Notes: generated by a model from the letters alone, not told the origin. DNA of 64,000 bases from Paenacidovorax caeni (GCF_001298675.1 NZ_CYIG01000005.1:153501-217500); one strand, 5' to 3'; shown: positions 26,214-33,816, numbered from the stretch's first letter. Made by a program: numbers and translations.

Positions 26214-27260
26214 TCAGACCAACTTTTTCAGCAGTTCGGCTTTCTTGGCGTCAAACTCTTCCTGCGTCAGGATGCCTTTGGCCTTGAGGTCGGCGAGCTT
26301 CTCCAGCGTGGCCATGACTTCTTCGGGTTTGACACCCACGGGGGCCGCCGGAGCCGCCTGGGCCACCGGGGCCGCGCCACCGGCCAGGCCGGCCTGCAGG
26401 TTCTGCGCCAGCACCTGGCCCAGTGCCACGCCGGCGCCCAGGCCCATGGCATCGCCGGCAATGCCGCCACCGCCCTGGCCCACGCCCTCGGCCAGTTTGG
26501 GGATGGCCTGTGCTGTCTGGTACTGCATGAACTTGCCCATGTCGTTGCCGACCATGCCCATGCCGATCTTCTGGTCCAGGACCTTTTGCAGTTCCTCGGG
26601 CAGCGAGACGTTCTGCACCGTCATGCTTTCGAGCTGCAGGCCGATCTTGGCGAAGGCGGGTTGCAGTTCCTTGGCCAGGGCGTCGGCAAACATCACCTGG
26701 TTGGCCGCCAGGTCGAGGAAGGGCAGGCCGCTGCCCGCAATCGCGTTGCTGATGTTCTGCAGCACCAGGCCGCGCAGCTGGCCTTCCAGGTCGGCCGCGG
26801 GGTAGCTTTCGCGCGTGCCCGAAATCTCGGTGTGGAACAGCTTGGGGTCGGTCAGCCGATAGGCGTAGTTGCCGAAGGCGCGCAGGCGCACCGCGCCGAA
26901 GTCCTTGTCGCGGATGGTGATGGGCTGCGGCGTGCCCCACTTCTGGTCGATCTGCTGGCGCGTGCTGAAGAAGTACACGTCGCTCTTGAACGGCGACTGG
27001 AACAGCTTGTCCCAGTTCTTCAGATACGTGAGTACCGGCAGCGTCTGCGTGGTCAGCTTGTAGGTGCCGGGGCCGAACACGTCGGCCACCTGGCCTTCGT
27101 TGACGAACACCGCCATCTGCGACTCGCGCACCACCAGCGTGCCGCCGTTCTGGATTTCCATGCCCGCCATCGGGTAGCGCCAGGCCAGGGTGCCGTCGCC
27201 GTCCTCGGTCCACTGGAGGATGTCGATGAACTGTTTCTTGATGAAGTCCATGAGGGCCAT
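26214..27260 (-). CDS. SPFH/band-7 protein with C-terminal SHOCT domain (YdjI/virion core-like)
   Basis: 348 residues. The start at MALMDFIKKQFIDILQW is chosen because GGAG lies 7 nt upstream; an ATG two codons earlier is only 1 nt from it. The SPFH-like region (about 30-220) has TLVVRESQMAVFVNEGQV and the typical CTR helix. A Gly/Ala-rich linker leads to a SHOCT-type end: LEKLADLKAKGILTQEEFDAKKAELLKKLV region (about 315-348). It is likely a membrane-associated oligomeric scaffold. It is the first gene of the SPFH-DUF4178-DUF350 set. Confidence 0.88.
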   Translation of the reverse strand: MALMDFIKKQFIDILQWTEDGDGTLAWRYPMAGMEIQNGGTLVVRESQMAVFVNEGQVADVFGPGTYKLTTQTLPVLTYLKNWDKLFQSPFKSDVYFFSTRQQIDQKWGTPQPITIRDKDFGAVRLRAFGNYAYRLTDPKLFHTEISGTRESYPAADLEGQLRGLVLQNISNAIAGSGLPFLDLAANQVMFADALAKELQPAFAKIGLQLESMTVQNVSLPEELQKVLDQKIGMGMVGNDMGKFMQYQTAQAIPKLAEGVGQGGGGIAGDAMGLGAGVALGQVLAQNLQAGLAGGAAPVAQAAPAAPVGVKPEEVMATLEKLADLKAKGILTQEEFDAKKAELLKKLV

Positions 27261-27386
27261 GCGCATGCTCCAAGGGATGAATAAAGGGATGGAACGAGGC
27301 CGCCATGATAGCCGCCGGACTGTCGCGCGCGGATCCTGCGGGCGGGCACGCTATGCACGGCTTAGCGAGGATCAATTGGCGCTTTT

Positions 27387-27410
27387 AAATGAGAATGACT
27401 AACATTCATC
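27387..27410 (+). promoter_or_regulatory. Candidate Fur box upstream of the DUF2061 gene
   Basis: AATGAGAATGAC-TAACATTCATC resembles betaproteobacterial Fur sites (AATGAGAATNATTCTCATT) with ATGAGAAT facing ATTCAT. It lies 24 bp before the DUF2061 ATG, in the gap shared with the divergent SPFH gene. A Fur protein is encoded at 646-1065. Confidence 0.55.
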
Positions 27411-27433
27411 GCAGACTATCCCAGGAGCCCGCC

Positions 27434-27697
27434 ATGTCCCGTCTTCGCGCCACCGCACGCCAGAACCTGCCCACGCTGATGAAGACCGGCAGCTACTACC
27501 TCATCCACATCTGCGTTGCCGCCCTGATGGCCTACGCCGTCACCGGCAACCTGATCGCCTCGCTGACGCTGAGCCTGCTGGAGCCCACGGTGCAGGCCGT
27601 GGCCTTCTTCTTCCATGAAAAGGCGTGGGAACGTGCCGCGCGCCGCCGCCAGGCGCCGGCCATGGACGCTGTGCCTGCGCTGAGGAGCGCGCCATGA
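27434..27697 (+). CDS. DUF2061 small membrane protein
   Basis: 87 residues. MKTGSYYLIHICVAALMAYAVTG, NLIASLTLSLLEPTVQAVAFFFHEKAWER covers the DUF2061 family with two membrane helices and the conserved FFHEKAWER end. Start MSRLRA follows an AGGAG 6 nt upstream. Function is unknown. The upstream Fur-like box suggests iron-linked expression. Its stop overlaps the start of a 19-codon frame (ATGA). Confidence 0.85.
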   Translation: MSRLRATARQNLPTLMKTGSYYLIHICVAALMAYAVTGNLIASLTLSLLEPTVQAVAFFFHEKAWERAARRRQAPAMDAVPALRSAP

Positions 27698-27753
27698 TGA
27701 CGTTCCAGGAATGGCTGGTGGAGCGGCTGGCGGGCTGGGCGCAGAGCCCCTGA
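27694..27753 (+). CDS. Possible 19-residue micro-protein overlapping the DUF2061 gene
   Basis: The frame MMTFQEWLVERLAGWAQSP begins in an ATGA overlap with the DUF2061 stop, with GGAG about 7 nt before the ATG. It is amphipathic with two Trp. Too short to judge from composition; it is listed because the overlap and ribosome site are of the kind seen in real coupled genes. Confidence 0.3.
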   Translation: MMTFQEWLVERLAGWAQSP

Positions 27754-27787
27754 AGGGATGGCACACCCGGAGGACGCAGGCCCCCCG

Positions 27788-28090
27788 TCAGGCGCGCATG
27801 TCGAGCAGCGAGCCGGTCATTTCCTTGGCGGTGCGCAGCACCAGCACATTGGCTTTGAAGGCGTAGGACGCCGCCATCTGCTCCACCACATCTTGCTCCA
27901 GCGCGACGCCGGGCGCGGGCATGCGGGTGGTCTGCGCCTGCACGCCACCCTGGTCGGGGGCGGCCTGCTGTTCCACGGCCTGGCGGCGAAAGCCCGGCGT
28001 GTTCATGTTGGCGACGTTGTGCGCGCTGCTGTCCAGCCGCAGTTGCGCGGCCTGCAGGCCCGAGGATGCGATGGCGAAGGCGGAGGACAT
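27788..28090 (-). CDS. Orphan FlgC-like flagellar rod domain protein
   Basis: 100 residues. The N-terminus FAIASSGLQAAQLRLDSSAHNVANMNTPGF is the flagellar basal-body rod signature. The C-terminal FlgC/FlgG-type helix is VVEQMAASYAFKANVLVLRTAKEM. It has both terminal helices but almost no middle, so it is shorter than FlgC or FlgB. No flagellar gene is near. It may be a minimal rod-like protein or a degenerate relic; both end helices look intact. Confidence 0.75.
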   Translation of the reverse strand: MSSAFAIASSGLQAAQLRLDSSAHNVANMNTPGFRRQAVEQQAAPDQGGVQAQTTRMPAPGVALEQDVVEQMAASYAFKANVLVLRTAKEMTGSLLDMRA

Positions 28091-28317
28091 AGCGGCTATG
28101 GTAGCGGCATTGGCGCGCCGGCGCCAATGCCGTTGGTGTCACCGGCTGTGGCAGGGACTGCTTCGTTTCTGAACACCACCGGAGCCGCCTGCTACGGATG
28201 GGCGCAGCGCCGGGCCTGCGTGCGGGATAGGACGGGGTTGGTCAGGGAAAAAATTGCTGGCATGGATGTTGCCGTATCGCAGCACCTCTGTCTTTCCACC
28301 CTGACCCTTCCTCCGTC

Positions 28318-28638
28318 ATGCGCAACATCCTCCTCGCTTCCCTGTGGGCCGCCACCGCCGCGGCCCAGGCCTCCACTGATCTGGGCGCCGCCGCAGAAAT
28401 CGTCAAGGCCAATGGCTGCTACAGCTGCCACTCCGTTTCGGAAAAAATTGTCGGTCCCGCCTTCAGTTCAGTGGCCGACAAATACGCCGGCGACAAGGAC
28501 GCCGTGGCCACGCTGGCGCAGTCCATCCAGATGGGCTCCAAGGGCAAGTGGGGGCGCGCTGCCATGCCCGCGCACTCCAGCCTCAGCGCGCAGGAACTCA
28601 AGCTGCTGGCCAGCTGGGTGCTCAGCGCCAAGCCATGA
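28318..28638 (+). CDS. Class I cytochrome c (c551/c552-like)
   Basis: 106 residues. A short export signal (MRNILLASLWAATAAAQA) precedes one heme-binding motif CYSCH (about 40-44), followed by KIVGPAFSSVADKYAGD and the axial Met in AAMPAHSSLS (about 82). This is a small periplasmic electron carrier. It is convergent with the flavocytochrome gene (14 bp between ends) and could serve the alcohol oxidation cluster, though its separate strand means separate expression. The preceding 227 bp show no gene. Confidence 0.9.
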   Translation: MRNILLASLWAATAAAQASTDLGAAAEIVKANGCYSCHSVSEKIVGPAFSSVADKYAGDKDAVATLAQSIQMGSKGKWGRAAMPAHSSLSAQELKLLASWVLSAKP

Positions 28639-28652
28639 ACACGTTCTGAGGG

Positions 28653-29933
28653 TCAGCGGCCCCAGATGTCCTGGCTGATCGCGGCGTACCAGGCCGCGCC
28701 GTGGCGCGCCTCGGCGGCGCGGTGCGCGGGCGGGGCGTCCAGCGGGCTCACGCCCACGCTGTGCGGCAGATCGGCGATGTGCCCCTGCTGCGCGCGGTAT
28801 ACCCCCGCCACCGAGATGCCGTAGCCCGGCGCCAGCAGGCTGTAGCAGGTGTTGGCATACCAGGCCGTGGGCGCGGCCCGGCCCGTCAGCGCGGCGGCGA
28901 TGGCCGCGGCCACCACCTTGCCCTGGTTGTTGGCGGCGAAGCCGGACTTCGGGATCGGCCCGGCCAGCGCCGCGTCGCCCAGCACGTGGACGCCGGGCAC
29001 CTGCCGCGACGCGAAGTCTTCGCCGTACACGGGGGCCCAGCCGCTGGCGTCCACCACGCCGGCGCGCGCGGCGATGAAGCCCGCCTTCTGCGGCGGGATG
29101 ACGTTGAGCACGTCGGCGCGGTGGCGTTCGCCAAAGAGGGTTTCCACCTCCAGCGCCTGCGCGTCCACGCGCACCACCTGGCCGTCGCGGGCCAGGCTGA
29201 CCCACTCGACCATGCCGCCGTACAGGGCCTGCCAGCCCTGCAGGAACAGCTCCTTCTTCGAGAAATTGTTCTTCGCGTCCAGCAGCAGCACCTTGCTGCG
29301 CGGCTTGTGCCGGCGCAGGTAGTGCGCGACCAGGCTGGCGCGTTCGTAGGGCCCTGGCGGGCAGCGGAACGGGTTGTCGGGAATGGCCATCACGAACACG
29401 CCGCCGTCGGGCATGGCCTGCAGTTGGCGGCGCAGCAGCCGGGTTTGCGCGCCCGCCTTCCAGGCGTGCGGCGCGTGTTCCGCAGCGGCTTCGCCGTAGC
29501 CTTCGAGCGCGTCCCAGCGCATGTCCACGCCGGGCGAGAGCACCAGGCGGTCCCAGCGCAGCGTCTGGCCCGTGTGCAGGCGCAGCGTGCGCGCGTCGGC
29601 GTCCACGTCGTCGGCCTGCGCGTGGATGACGTGCACGCCCGCCGCGCGCAGGCCGCCGTAGCCGTGGACGATGCTGTCCCAGCCGCGCAGCCCCGCCAGG
29701 TAGTGGTTGGAGAACGGGCAGGTGGCGAAGCGCCGCGCGGGCTCGACCAGCGTGACCTGGACCTGCGGCGCCCAGGCGCGCAGGTAGCGCGCCACCGTGG
29801 CGCCGCCAAAGCCGCCGCCGACCACCACTACGCGCGCGCTGGCGGCCTGTGCGCGCACGAGCGAGGGGGTGAGTGCGGGGGCCGCCAGCCCGGCGGCGCC
29901 GAGCAGGAACTGGCGGCGGGGCAGCGGCGCCAT
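28653..29933 (-). CDS. fccB: Flavocytochrome c sulfide dehydrogenase-type flavoprotein subunit
   Basis: 426 residues. A Tat signal (RRQFLLGAAG) is followed by the FAD loop VVVVGGGFGGATVARYL. Three cysteines of the FccB/SoxF family are kept: Cys72 (TCPFSNHY, the flavin-linked position), Cys191 (FRCPPGPYERAS) and Cys363 (NTCYSLLAPGYG), the last two forming the redox disulfide in known enzymes. The start overlaps the cytochrome stop by 1 nt (TGATG). It should oxidise sulfide or a related thiol and pass electrons to the cytochrome; its presence in a quinoprotein operon makes the substrate uncertain. Confidence 0.88.
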   Translation of the reverse strand: MAPLPRRQFLLGAAGLAAPALTPSLVRAQAASARVVVVGGGFGGATVARYLRAWAPQVQVTLVEPARRFATCPFSNHYLAGLRGWDSIVHGYGGLRAAGVHVIHAQADDVDADARTLRLHTGQTLRWDRLVLSPGVDMRWDALEGYGEAAAEHAPHAWKAGAQTRLLRRQLQAMPDGGVFVMAIPDNPFRCPPGPYERASLVAHYLRRHKPRSKVLLLDAKNNFSKKELFLQGWQALYGGMVEWVSLARDGQVVRVDAQALEVETLFGERHRADVLNVIPPQKAGFIAARAGVVDASGWAPVYGEDFASRQVPGVHVLGDAALAGPIPKSGFAANNQGKVVAAAIAAALTGRAAPTAWYANTCYSLLAPGYGISVAGVYRAQQGHIADLPHSVGVSPLDAPPAHRAAEARHGAAWYAAISQDIWGR

Positions 29934-30271
29934 CACGGCCTCGCGTCCTGCGGGCGTGCGAACCACTGGGCCAGGGCCTGCATCTGGGCCGTGTCATAGC
30001 CCTGCATCAGCAGCGGCATGACCGTGGCGCCGGCGACCGGCCCGGACTGGAAGGCCTGCATGCGCGCCAGCAGGAAGGCACTGCCGCGCCCGCGCAGGCC
30101 GGGAATGCTGCCCGCGCCGCGGCCGCCCGGGCCATGGCAGGTGACGCAGGCGGCGGCCAGCAGCGCCGTGTCCTGCGCGCTCACGGGGGGCAAGGTCTGG
30201 GCGGCGCCGGGCTGCAGCCACAGCAGGGCGCAGGCGGCGAGCCAGCGCGGGCCGTCAGTCGAGCCAGCCAC
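29933..30271 (-). CDS. Cytochrome c subunit paired with the flavoprotein (FccA-like)
   Basis: 112 residues. Signal peptide around WLAACALLWLQPGAA, one heme motif CVTCH (about 42-46) and the axial Met region VMPLLMQGY. The start is GTG, overlapping the pqqD end by 17 nt; no ATG lies before the signal. It is a single-heme version of the flavocytochrome c cytochrome subunit. Overlaps on both sides show tight coupling with pqqD and the flavoprotein gene. Confidence 0.85.
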   Translation of the reverse strand: MAGSTDGPRWLAACALLWLQPGAAQTLPPVSAQDTALLAAACVTCHGPGGRGAGSIPGLRGRGSAFLLARMQAFQSGPVAGATVMPLLMQGYDTAQMQALAQWFARPQDARP

Positions 30272-30533
30272 GGCGCGTGCCCTCGGCGATCAGCGCGCAC
30301 ACCTGGGGGGCGATGCCCTGGGTGTCGAACAGCGCTTCGAGTTCGCTGACGATGTCGGCCACGGTGTGGCGCCCGTCGCAGCGGCGCAGGATCTCGGCGG
30401 CGCTGTCGTTGAGCTGCACGGTGCCTTCGGGGTCGCGCAGCACCCAGCGCGTCTGCGCACTCTCGTATTGCAGGCGCAGGCGGCGCGAGAGGTGGGGCAG
30501 CGCGGGCGCGTGCAGGGCGGCGTCGAAGTTCAT
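30255..30533 (-). CDS. pqqD: PqqD family protein (orphan)
   Basis: 92 residues. The PqqD fold is recognisable: LRLQYESAQTRWVLRDPEG, VQLNDSAAEILRRCDGRHTVADIVSELE, then GWLD. PqqD normally holds the PqqA precursor peptide for the radical-SAM enzyme PqqE. No pqqA, B, C or E is in the window. A second pqqD inside a quinoprotein alcohol dehydrogenase cluster is also known from Pseudomonas putida (from memory). GGGAGG stands before the ATG, and its 3' end overlaps the cytochrome gene. Confidence 0.88.
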   Translation of the reverse strand: MNFDAALHAPALPHLSRRLRLQYESAQTRWVLRDPEGTVQLNDSAAEILRRCDGRHTVADIVSELEALFDTQGIAPQVCALIAEGTRRGWLD

Positions 30534-30569
30534 GGCGGGCCTCCCCGGTGGTGTCCCGCCGGTGCCGAT

Positions 30570-30622
30570 GCTTTATTTTTTATAGCTGCTGGCGCTTGCT
30601 GCATAAGGGTTTGGCGTTGTTT
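30570..30622 (+). repeat. Dispersed stem-loop repeat copy 9
   Basis: TTTATTTTTTATAGCTGCTGGCGCTTGC, then ATAAGGGTTTGGCGTTG. It lies between pqqD and the upstream cytochrome c550 gene and ends at the latter's stop codon. Confidence 0.75.
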
Positions 30623-31087
30623 TTACTTCAAAGGCACGGTTTCCACGTAGCTGCGCAGCGCCCAGGCCAGCTCCGGGCTGACCACGCCCTCCCAGGGCGG
30701 CATGTGGACGATGCCGAACTTCTGCTTGCCGTAGCGCACCGATTTGATGAAGAACGCATCGGCATCGCCCAGGCAGCGCTGGCGCAGGGCGTCGTCCGCA
30801 ATGCGCTTGCAGCGCGTGCCCAGGCGCCGCAGGTCCGGCGCAGGAGAGCGCGCGCCGTTGGCGTTTTCGCCATGGCACTTGGCGCAGCTCTGGTTGAAGG
30901 CGGCCTGCCCGATGGCGATGGCCTGCGCGTCGCCGCGCAGGGGGTTGGGCTCGGCCCAGGTGCGGGCCTGCGCGGGCAGCGCCGAGGTATCGACCTGCGG
31001 GGCGACACGCTCGATGGCCTGTGCGGTCAGAGCCAGGCCCATGCCGAGCAGCCACGCGGCGGGTGTCAGGAAAGCGGGGTGGGGCAT
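30623..31087 (-). CDS. Cytochrome c550-like protein (PedF/ExaB paralogue)
   Basis: 154 residues. Signal peptide (about 1-24), heme motif CAKCH (in NQSCAKCHGEN), conserved Cys pair in the middle (TRCKRIADDALRQRCLGD) and axial Met in VHMPPWEG. It is clearly related to the divergent cytochrome at 33927-34415 (shared VDTSALP, NPLRGD/NPYSSG, MPPWEG/MPPFEG), so the cluster has two paralogues. Likely an electron acceptor of the quinoprotein dehydrogenase. It starts 3 bp after the pentapeptide gene. Confidence 0.9.
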   Translation of the reverse strand: MPHPAFLTPAAWLLGMGLALTAQAIERVAPQVDTSALPAQARTWAEPNPLRGDAQAIAIGQAAFNQSCAKCHGENANGARSPAPDLRRLGTRCKRIADDALRQRCLGDADAFFIKSVRYGKQKFGIVHMPPWEGVVSPELAWALRSYVETVPLK

Positions 31088-31090
31088 GGC

Positions 31091-31684
31091 TTATCTCCAA
31101 TCGGCGCGGCAGCCCTTGCAGCCTTGCAGTTGGGACTCGGACACCAGGGTGTAGAGCACGTGGTTGCCTTCGAACACGGCGTCCGTCAGGTTGGTGGCGA
31201 CGAACTTGGTTTCCTGCAGGTCGCTGGCGATGAAGCGCGTGCCGACGAACCAGGCGTGGTTGAGGCGCGCCATCTCCAGGCTGGCGCCGTCGAACACGGC
31301 GCCGGAGAAGTCCGAGCGCATCAGGCGCGCGCTCTCCAGGTCGGTGCCGATGAAGCGGGCGTTCTTGAAGTCGGCATTGGCCGCCGAGGCCTTGGACAGG
31401 CGCGCGCCGGTGAGGTTGGCGCCTTCCAGGTCGGCGGCCGAGAGGTTGGCGCCGCGCAGATCGGCGCGCGTCAGGTCGGCGCCGCGCAGGTCGGCACCGA
31501 CCAGGTTCGCGCCCACCAGGCTGGCGTGGCGCAGATCCGCGCCGGGGCAGCGCGTGTAGGGCCAGATGGGGCAGCCGTTGACGACCAGGGGTTCGTCCGG
31601 CGCGGCGGGCTGCGCCGGCGCGCTGCTGGCCCAGGCCAGGCAGGCCACCCCTGCCAGGGTGAAGCGGGTGAGAAGGTTCTTCAT
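31091..31684 (-). CDS. Exported pentapeptide-repeat protein
   Basis: 197 residues. Signal peptide MKNLLTRFTLAGVACLAWASSAPA, then about 22 pentapeptides of the A(D/N)LxxA type from residue 47 (GADLRHASLVGANLVGADLRG) to about 165, predicting a right-handed quadrilateral beta-helix. Cysteines near both ends (CPIW, CPGA; CKGC) may form disulfides. The role is unknown; similar proteins accompany quinoprotein dehydrogenases. It lies 79 bp downstream of exaA with a GC hairpin between. Confidence 0.85.
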   Translation of the reverse strand: MKNLLTRFTLAGVACLAWASSAPAQPAAPDEPLVVNGCPIWPYTRCPGADLRHASLVGANLVGADLRGADLTRADLRGANLSAADLEGANLTGARLSKASAANADFKNARFIGTDLESARLMRSDFSGAVFDGASLEMARLNHAWFVGTRFIASDLQETKFVATNLTDAVFEGNHVLYTLVSESQLQGCKGCRADWR

Positions 31685-31718
31685 GGTGAGGGGCGGCTGC
31701 GAGAGAGGTTCGTGAACC

Positions 31719-31749
31719 CCCCTCCTGTCGCTGGGGGGGCAGGAAGGGG
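31719..31749 (-). terminator. Possible hairpin between exaA and the pentapeptide gene
   Basis: CCCCTCCTG pairs with CAGGAAGGGG (one bulged base) around a G-rich loop. There is no T run, so it would act as an attenuator or RNA stabiliser rather than a classical terminator. Confidence 0.3.
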
Positions 31750-31763
31750 AGCGGGGCGGCAGC

Positions 31764-33653
31764 TTATTGGGCTGCCACCTTCTGCGCCTTGGGCAGCTTG
31801 AACACCCACATGGAGCCGCCCTGCGAGACCTGCTTGGTCAGCTCGGCCATGTCGCCGCCCCACAGCGGCACGGCGCCGCCATAGCCGGACTGGATGGCCA
31901 CGTACTGCTCGCCGTCCATCTCCCAGGTCACGGGCACCGAGACCACGCCCGAGCCGGTCTGGAACTTCCACAGCTCCTTGCCGTTCTTGGCGTCGAAAGC
32001 CTTCACGTAGCCGTCGGACGTGCCGGTGATGAGCAGGCCGCCGGCCGTGGTGAGCGTGCCCGCCCACAGCGGGAACTGCTCCTTGTGCTCCCACTCGATC
32101 TTGCCGGTCTGCGGGTTGATGGCGCGCAGCGTGCCCACGTGGTCGTCATGCAGCTTCTTGATGCGGAAGCCCTGGCCCAGGTAGGCCGCGCCGGGCTTGT
32201 AGGTGATGTGCTCGGACCAGTAGTCCATGGCCCAGTGGTTGGCCGGGATGTAGAACAGGCCGGTGTCGGGGCTGTAGCTCATCGGCATCCAGTTGGTGCC
32301 GCCGAGGAACGGTGGCGAGACGAAGATGCTTTCGCCCTTTTCCTCGCCTTCCTTGGGCTCGGGCGGGCGGTTGTTGTTCTCGATCGGCAGGCCGGTCTTG
32401 AGGTCGAAGCCCTTGGCCCAGGTGATGCCATCGACGAACGGCCAGGCGTTGATGATGGCGGCCTGCTTCCAGGGGTGGCCGGTGTCGCTCTTGGCGAGCT
32501 TCTCGCGGTCGGTCACGAAGAAGAAGCCGTTGCGGTCGGCGTGGGCCGAGGCCTTGACGGTCTTGCCGGTCTTCTGGTCCTTGTAATCGAACAGCAGCAC
32601 CGAGTTGTTGCCCGAGAAGTCCCAGGCGTCGTTCGGCGTGTGCGAGAAGAAGCCCTTCAGGTCGCCGGTCGTCGGGTCGATGTAGGCCTGGCCCGAGGTG
32701 TAGAGGCTGGGCCAGTTGCGCGGGTCGTCGCCCTTGGCGGTGCGCTTCCAGGTGTTCCAGGGCGCGGGGTTGCCGGTGCCGACGACGATGGTATTGGTCT
32801 CCACGTCGAACGACGGCGTCTGCCACGGCGCGCCGCCGCCCTGGCTCCAGGCCTCGGCCTTGCCGGTGGGGCTGTTCGGGTCGTTGGGCCAGCTCGGCGC
32901 CTTGGGGTCGCCTGTGGGCGTGCTGGGCTGGCCGTTCAGGCGGCCCACGTGGCCTTCGACCAGGGGGCGCGCCCAGACTTCCTTGCCGGTGTCGGGGTCG
33001 CGCGCATACAGGTAGCCGACCACGCCGAATTCGTCGCCCGAGGAGCCGTGCACCAGCAGCACCTTGCCGGTCTTCTGATCCTTGATGATGAAGGGCGCGC
33101 CGGTCATGGTGTAGCCCACCTTGTGGTCGCCGAACTTCTCGTTCCACACCACCTTGCCGGTGGCGCGGTCCAGCGCCACGATGCGCGCGTCCAGCGTCCC
33201 GAAGTACACCTTGTCGCCATAGATAGCGGGGCCGCGGTTGACCACGTCGCAGCAGGGGCGGATGTCCTCGGGCAGGCGGTGCTCGTAGGTCCACAGACGC
33301 TTGCCGCTGCGCGCGTCCAGCGCCACGAAGCGCGAGTACGAGGCGGTGACGTAGATCACGCCGTCATGGATCAGCGCCTGTGCCTCCTGGCCGCGCTGCT
33401 TCTCGCCGCCGAAGGAGTAGCTCCACACCGGCACCAGGCCGGCGACGTTCTTGGTGGTCAGCGTCTTGGCCGGGCTGTAGCGCTGCGCCGTCAGGCCCAG
33501 ACCGTAGGTCAGCACGTCCGCCGTGCTCTTGTGGTCGTTGGCGATTTCTTCCCAGGTGACGGGCTTGACGTTGGCGGCCTGGGCCGTCAGCGCCAGGGCG
33601 GCGGCTGCGGCCAGGCTGCCCAGGCGCAGGTGCTTGGATACCGGTGAGGACAT
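31764..33653 (-). CDS. exaA: PQQ-dependent ethanol dehydrogenase (quinoprotein, calcium type)
   Basis: 629 residues with a signal peptide of about 27. It is a periplasmic type I alcohol dehydrogenase, with eight beta-propeller blades (GKxxW repeats). Vicinal cysteines 134-135 (IRPCCDVV) form the PQQ-capping disulfide. Catalytic and metal residues are Glu208, Asn295 and Asp345 (NDAWDFSGNN); Ser347 stands where lanthanide enzymes have a second Asp, so calcium is expected. These sit at a constant offset of 29 from the remembered Pseudomonas ExaA numbering. The start follows AAGGAG; a -24/-12 promoter lies upstream at 33702-33716. Confidence 0.96.
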   Translation of the reverse strand: MSSPVSKHLRLGSLAAAAALALTAQAANVKPVTWEEIANDHKSTADVLTYGLGLTAQRYSPAKTLTTKNVAGLVPVWSYSFGGEKQRGQEAQALIHDGVIYVTASYSRFVALDARSGKRLWTYEHRLPEDIRPCCDVVNRGPAIYGDKVYFGTLDARIVALDRATGKVVWNEKFGDHKVGYTMTGAPFIIKDQKTGKVLLVHGSSGDEFGVVGYLYARDPDTGKEVWARPLVEGHVGRLNGQPSTPTGDPKAPSWPNDPNSPTGKAEAWSQGGGAPWQTPSFDVETNTIVVGTGNPAPWNTWKRTAKGDDPRNWPSLYTSGQAYIDPTTGDLKGFFSHTPNDAWDFSGNNSVLLFDYKDQKTGKTVKASAHADRNGFFFVTDREKLAKSDTGHPWKQAAIINAWPFVDGITWAKGFDLKTGLPIENNNRPPEPKEGEEKGESIFVSPPFLGGTNWMPMSYSPDTGLFYIPANHWAMDYWSEHITYKPGAAYLGQGFRIKKLHDDHVGTLRAINPQTGKIEWEHKEQFPLWAGTLTTAGGLLITGTSDGYVKAFDAKNGKELWKFQTGSGVVSVPVTWEMDGEQYVAIQSGYGGAVPLWGGDMAELTKQVSQGGSMWVFKLPKAQKVAAQ

Positions 33654-33701
33654 GGTGGTTGTCTCCTTGTGTTGTGGTGGATGAATCACGCCAGCAATGA
33701 G

Positions 33702-33716
33702 GCAAGAGGCGTGCCA
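33702..33716 (-). promoter_or_regulatory. Sigma-54 promoter of exaA
   Basis: On the minus strand TGGCAC, 5 nt, TTGC: a full -24 element (33716-33711) and the -12 element (33705-33702), with GG and GC 10 nt apart. The predicted start is near 33690, giving a leader of about 37 nt to the exaA ATG. Confidence 0.8.
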
Positions 33717-33783
33717 AGAAGGTTTTGGCAGCAGTACGCCGGGGTTTGCCGCGTCTTGCGTTCAAATGTGGAGCGCAGCGCGC

Positions 33784-33816
33784 TGCCCGGCTGTTCATTT
33801 CAGGAGCAGCCGGGCA
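33784..33816. promoter_or_regulatory. Inverted repeat between exaA and the c550 gene (candidate activator site)
   Basis: TGCCCGGCTG (33784-33793) and CAGCCGGGCA (33807-33816) are a perfect 10-bp inverted repeat with a 13-nt spacer. It lies about 70-90 bp upstream of both divergent -24 elements, where an enhancer-binding protein would sit. Confidence 0.5.

Noticed and set aside
24231..27284. 1017-codon plus-strand open frame
   Set aside because: Antisense shadow of the SPFH, DUF4178 and DUF350 genes, crossing three gene boundaries and a repeat.
31767..33647. 626-codon plus-strand open frame opposite exaA
   Set aside because: Antisense of a well-recognised gene; no motif of its own.
31764..33653. 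Lanthanide-dependent (XoxF/PedH-type) identity for the quinoprotein
   Set aside because: The residue two after the catalytic Asp345 is Ser, not Asp, which fits calcium enzymes.
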